From Porphyromonas sp. oral taxon 275 (GTDB taxonomy: Bacteria > Bacteroidota > Bacteroidia > Bacteroidales > Porphyromonadaceae), in NCBI RefSeq assembly GCF_018127745.1, contig NZ_CP072333.1, positions 682,001 through 746,000 of the forward strand: a DNA stretch of 64,000 nucleotides, in the 5' to 3' direction. This document shows, piece by piece, positions 61,649 to 64,000 of this stretch. The translations under genes and the position numbers were made by a program. Under the pieces are notes generated by a model, which was given only the letters and a program-made list of their open reading frames with translations, had not been told where the DNA came from and ran no database searches. Each line of letters begins with the position of its first letter. Within the stretch, counting starts at the first letter, position 1.

Positions 61649-61890
61649 GCTGCGTCCTCTCCTCCCTTCTGATGATGCCCACGGGTGCCGCCGGCTAGGA
61701 TAGCATAGATCATTAGCACGAAGCCGAGGACACAGATGATGGGCGCCACGACAATGCGCTGCGCGCTGAAGATCTCGGCGCTGAAGGCCGTCGGATCAGT
61801 ACTCTTGCCCCCCGCCATCAGGAGGAAGCCCACGAGGATGAGCAGCACAGAGGCTCCCATTAGGGCGTAGTTTTTCTTGCTGTAGAGCAT
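61645..61890 (-). CDS. DUF3098 small membrane protein
   Basis: An 81-residue protein with two membrane segments (residues 9-26 and 47-65), typical of a Bacteroidota family placed between ftsX and uppP; function unknown to me. It starts 65 bases after ftsX and ends in a His/Lys/Gly-rich tail that overlaps the uppP start by 4 bases. Confidence 0.85.
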   Translation of the reverse strand: MLYSKKNYALMGASVLLILVGFLLMAGGKSTDPTAFSAEIFSAQRIVVAPIICVLGFVLMIYAILAGGTRGHHQKGGEDAA

Positions 61891-61955
61891 AGCTTAGGAT
61901 ATTACTTGCTCAGCAGGGGAGGGCTCTTGGACGCTCCCCGCTGCATTCATTGAGT

Positions 61956-62834
61956 CTAGAGGAGATGGATCTTAGCCTCCTCCATGTGGATGTACTTACG
62001 TGTGGCGATCCAGGAGGAGAGGCAGCTGACGAGGACCCCCACGAGGAGGACGCATAGGGCGATGATGCCCAGCTGGAGCGGGCTGCAGAGCTGGAGCAGA
62101 GCGTAGCCGAAGAAGTCCTGGCTGAACCATGTGAGCCCCGCGATCAGCCCGAGGGCGATGACGCCCCCGCCCAGCCCGTCGAGCATGGCGCTGCCGATGA
62201 AGGGGCGGCGTACGAAGCCTGGGCGCGCGCCGAGGAGCGACAGGGTACGGATGCGCATGCGCTGCGAGTAGATGACGAGCCCCGTAGCAGTGTTGATCTG
62301 CAGGAAGCTCACCAGGAGATGGAGGCCGAGGAAGGCCCAGAGGATGTAGCGGATGGTCTGTAGATTGCGCGCAGCGCTGCTCCACTGCGTCTGCTGGTCG
62401 CTGTAGCCCTCGGAGCGGCGTAGGATGGGCTCGCGCTTCATCAGCTGCTCGAGGCTGTCGGGATGGGTGTAGGCGGGCTGCAGGTAGACCTTCATCAGGG
62501 GCTGCAGCGGGTTATAGCCCAGTAGTTTGGTGGGGTCCTCTCCGAGTAGCGAGGATAGGGAGCGGGCGGCGCTATCGGCAGAGATAAGCTCTACGTGATG
62601 CACCCAGGGTGCTTGCTTGAGCTGGATGATGCTGGTCTGAGGGCTGGCTGCCTCCTGCTCGCTGAGCTCTATGGTCAGGCTCATGCGGGACTGGATGGAG
62701 GAGCTGAGCCCCTGCTCGAGGGCATAGACGAGGCCGAGGATGCCGAGCATGAAGAGGGTAAAGGTGATGCTGATGAAGCTCAGCAGACGTGCATAGCGCA
62801 GCGTCGAGGATTGTTTGGCTTTGGGGGCACCCAT
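61956..62834 (-). CDS. ftsX: Cell division protein FtsX-like permease
   Basis: Membrane part of the FtsEX complex that activates peptidoglycan hydrolases during division. The 292-residue protein has an N-terminal membrane segment (residues 18-36), a periplasmic loop of about 120 residues, and three C-terminal membrane segments with LSLLGARPGFVRRPFIGSAMLDGLGGGVIA as the conserved FtsX block (shown in parts: TLSLLGARPGFV). No ftsE is in the window, which is usual in this phylum. First gene of the group ftsX-DUF3098-uppP-truB-queA-folK. Confidence 0.88.
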   Translation of the reverse strand: MGAPKAKQSSTLRYARLLSFISITFTLFMLGILGLVYALEQGLSSSIQSRMSLTIELSEQEAASPQTSIIQLKQAPWVHHVELISADSAARSLSSLLGEDPTKLLGYNPLQPLMKVYLQPAYTHPDSLEQLMKREPILRRSEGYSDQQTQWSSAARNLQTIRYILWAFLGLHLLVSFLQINTATGLVIYSQRMRIRTLSLLGARPGFVRRPFIGSAMLDGLGGGVIALGLIAGLTWFSQDFFGYALLQLCSPLQLGIIALCVLLVGVLVSCLSSWIATRKYIHMEEAKIHLL

Positions 62835-62909
62835 CTGTATGGTTTATTCCGAGTTCGCTTACCTTCTAGTTCCTGTCCCTAAGACTCTATAATAGGGGCA
62901 ATTTGCGCA

Positions 62910-62917
62910 CAAAGATA
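62910..62917 (-). promoter_or_regulatory. ftsX: Promoter -7 box of the ftsX operon
   Basis: TATCTTTG on the minus strand, an exact -7 box 76 bases before the ftsX ATG; no clear -33 box. Confidence 0.5.
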
Positions 62918-63010
62918 GTCATAATTGCTGGTATAGTGCGCGAGGCGCTTGCCCTAGCTGCACACGGAGCTGTGTCACGGCGCGGCGCGTGATGGGATGA
63001 GGAGAAGGAT

Positions 63011-63051
63011 ACAGCCCCCAGCCGAGGTCTAGGCCTTCGGCTGGGGGCTGT
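63011..63051 (-). terminator. Terminator after ispF
   Basis: ACAGCCCCCAGCCGA and its complement (63037-63051) make a perfect 15-bp stem with an 11-base loop; on the minus strand a short T-rich stretch TATCCTTCT follows. It separates porV-ispF from the ftsX unit. Confidence 0.75.
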
Positions 63052-63072
63052 GCTGTCTGTGGAGGCTGTGTG

Positions 63073-63567
63073 CTAGAGCGCCTCGCGCAGGGCGATCAAG
63101 GCCGTCGCGTAGGCGGCCATCCCTTCGCTGCGCCCGACGAAGCCTAGGCGCTCCGAGGTCGTAGCCTTCAGCGAGATAGCCTCGACCTCAAGGCCCATGA
63201 TGCCCGCCATCACCTGACGCATCTGGGGAATGTGTGGGTTGAGCTTGGGCGCCTCGGCTGCGATCGTCGCGTCGATGTTGCCCAGCTCATAGCCGGCCTC
63301 ACGTACCAGCTGGCATACGCGCTCGAGGAGGATCTTGCTGTCGATGCCCTTGTACTGCATGTCCGAGGGGGGGAAGTGGACGCCGATGTCGCCCAGGGCT
63401 GCGGCGCCAAGGAGCGCATCGCAGACGGCGTGCAGCAGGACGTCCGCGTCGGAGTGGCCCTCTAGCCCGAGTTCGTGGGGGATCTTGATCCCGCCGAGCC
63501 ACAGGTCATAGCCTGGCTCCAGGCGGTGCACATCGTAGCCGAAGCCGGTACGGAATGGTATCTTCAT
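63073..63567 (-). CDS. ispF: 2-C-methyl-D-erythritol 2,4-cyclodiphosphate synthase
   Basis: Cyclises CDP-ME 2-phosphate in the non-mevalonate isoprenoid pathway, which supplies among others the undecaprenyl carrier. The 164-residue protein has the zinc ligands in GYDVHRLEPG (Asp12, His14) and HAVCDALLGAAALGDIGVHFP (His46), plus HSDADVLLHA; length is normal. It follows porV after 34 bases, an order I recall from P. gingivalis. Confidence 0.96.
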   Translation of the reverse strand: MKIPFRTGFGYDVHRLEPGYDLWLGGIKIPHELGLEGHSDADVLLHAVCDALLGAAALGDIGVHFPPSDMQYKGIDSKILLERVCQLVREAGYELGNIDATIAAEAPKLNPHIPQMRQVMAGIMGLEVEAISLKATTSERLGFVGRSEGMAAYATALIALREAL

Positions 63568-63601
63568 CGCTTTACTTGATAGATGGTGTTGCGTGTGGAC
63601 T

Positions 63602-64000
63602 TTACTTGAGGAGCTCGCGCAGCCCTTCGTAGTCGAGGCCTAGGGATAGGCGGAAGGTCTGGTCGAGCGGATTGTGCTTGATCGTGCTGATGAGGTAGGA
63701 GGCGTCTAGGCGGAAGGCCTTGAGGCGCAGTCCTACCCCCGAGGTCAGTGCCTGTAGGTTGCCCTTGGTGGGGTGGAGGTAGCTATAGCCCAGGCGCACA
63801 TAGAAGCGCTGGTCAAAGCTGTATTCTGCCCCGAGCGCCCAGCGCACCTCGTGAAGCTCCTCCTTGAGGCCGTCGGGGGCGTCGCTCAGGCTGCGGAAGA
63901 TCCCCGCGATGGAGGAGGTGTCGTAGTAGCGCTGGCGTGCGGCGGCATCGTCGCCCATGATGGGACTCGGGACGAGCAGCTTGCTAGCCTCGATATGTAG
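63602..64000 (-). CDS. porV: Type IX secretion outer membrane protein PorV (LptO), C-terminal part
   Basis: The frame is open at the right edge and ends at 63602, giving 132 residues. The text FYVRLGYSYLHPTKGNLQALTSGVGLRLKAFRLDASYLI (parts: VRLGYSYLHPTKGN, LTSGVGLRLKAFRLDASYLI) and the end RLSLGLDYEGLRELLK match the last strands of the FadL-like barrel PorV, which shuttles cargo from the SprA channel to the attachment complex. No start is visible within the window; the ATG at 63958 is internal. Placement before ispF supports the call. Confidence 0.75.
   Translation of the reverse strand, partial: LHIEASKLLVPSPIMGDDAAARQRYYDTSSIAGIFRSLSDAPDGLKEELHEVRWALGAEYSFDQRFYVRLGYSYLHPTKGNLQALTSGVGLRLKAFRLDASYLISTIKHNPLDQTFRLSLGLDYEGLRELLK

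Overview
The window comes from a GC-rich member of the Bacteroidota, most likely the genus Porphyromonas or a close relative. The evidence is: promoters of the Bacteroidota type (TTTG, about 20 bases, TAnnTTTG) instead of -35/-10 boxes; two type IX secretion genes (sprA/sov, and the start-truncated porV next to ispF); lineage-typical families (DUF5606, DUF5063, DUF3098, split ThrE, YitT, long NusB); and a compact type II-C CRISPR-Cas locus with 47-bp repeats.

Layout. 0-9 kb: the end of a 2-oxoacid:ferredoxin oxidoreductase gene on the plus strand, then a run of minus-strand genes (tsaE, tdk, an e(P4)-type acid phosphatase, a cysteine desulfidase-like enzyme, an Ig-like lipoprotein, a CDP-alcohol phosphatidyltransferase, GtrA, a family 3 glycosidase, udk). 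9.4-11 kb: metK on the minus strand, preceded by a SAM-II-like aptamer and a strong intrinsic terminator whose 5' arm can pair with the aptamer, so it reads as a complete transcriptional switch. 11-18.4 kb: cas9, cas1, cas2, a two-way terminator, an array of 24 repeats and 23 spacers, decayed repeats at its right end, and a pair of inverted, diverged repeats 30 bp apart that are the best tracrRNA candidate. 18.4-39 kb: plus-strand housekeeping genes (dapB, two S26 signal peptidase family genes of which the second looks dead, WbqC, oligopeptidase B, three tandem FKBP prolyl isomerases, initiator tRNA, ThrE halves, leuS, YitT, nusB, yajC, CdaR-like, coaE, DUF5606, kbl, dprA). 39-49 kb: minus-strand genes (an MBOAT/SGNH O-acylation operon, a U32 protein, upp, a RlmI-like methyltransferase, a 3'-5' exonuclease, DUF5063). 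49-57 kb: ruvA followed after 5 bases by the 7-kb sprA. 57-64 kb: minus-strand endonuclease-family protein and the cell-envelope/tRNA group ftsX-DUF3098-uppP-truB-queA-folK, then ispF and porV.

The most unusual feature is a family of intergenic elements, seven in this window, each made of four 22-bp near-palindromic units (88 bp; 89 in one copy). They lie only between genes, mostly at borders of transcription units, about every 8 kb (6.1-9.9 kb). I do not recognise them as a named family; tandem repeats of similar unit length are, as I recall, part of the BrickBuilt MITEs of P. gingivalis, but I could not compare sequences.
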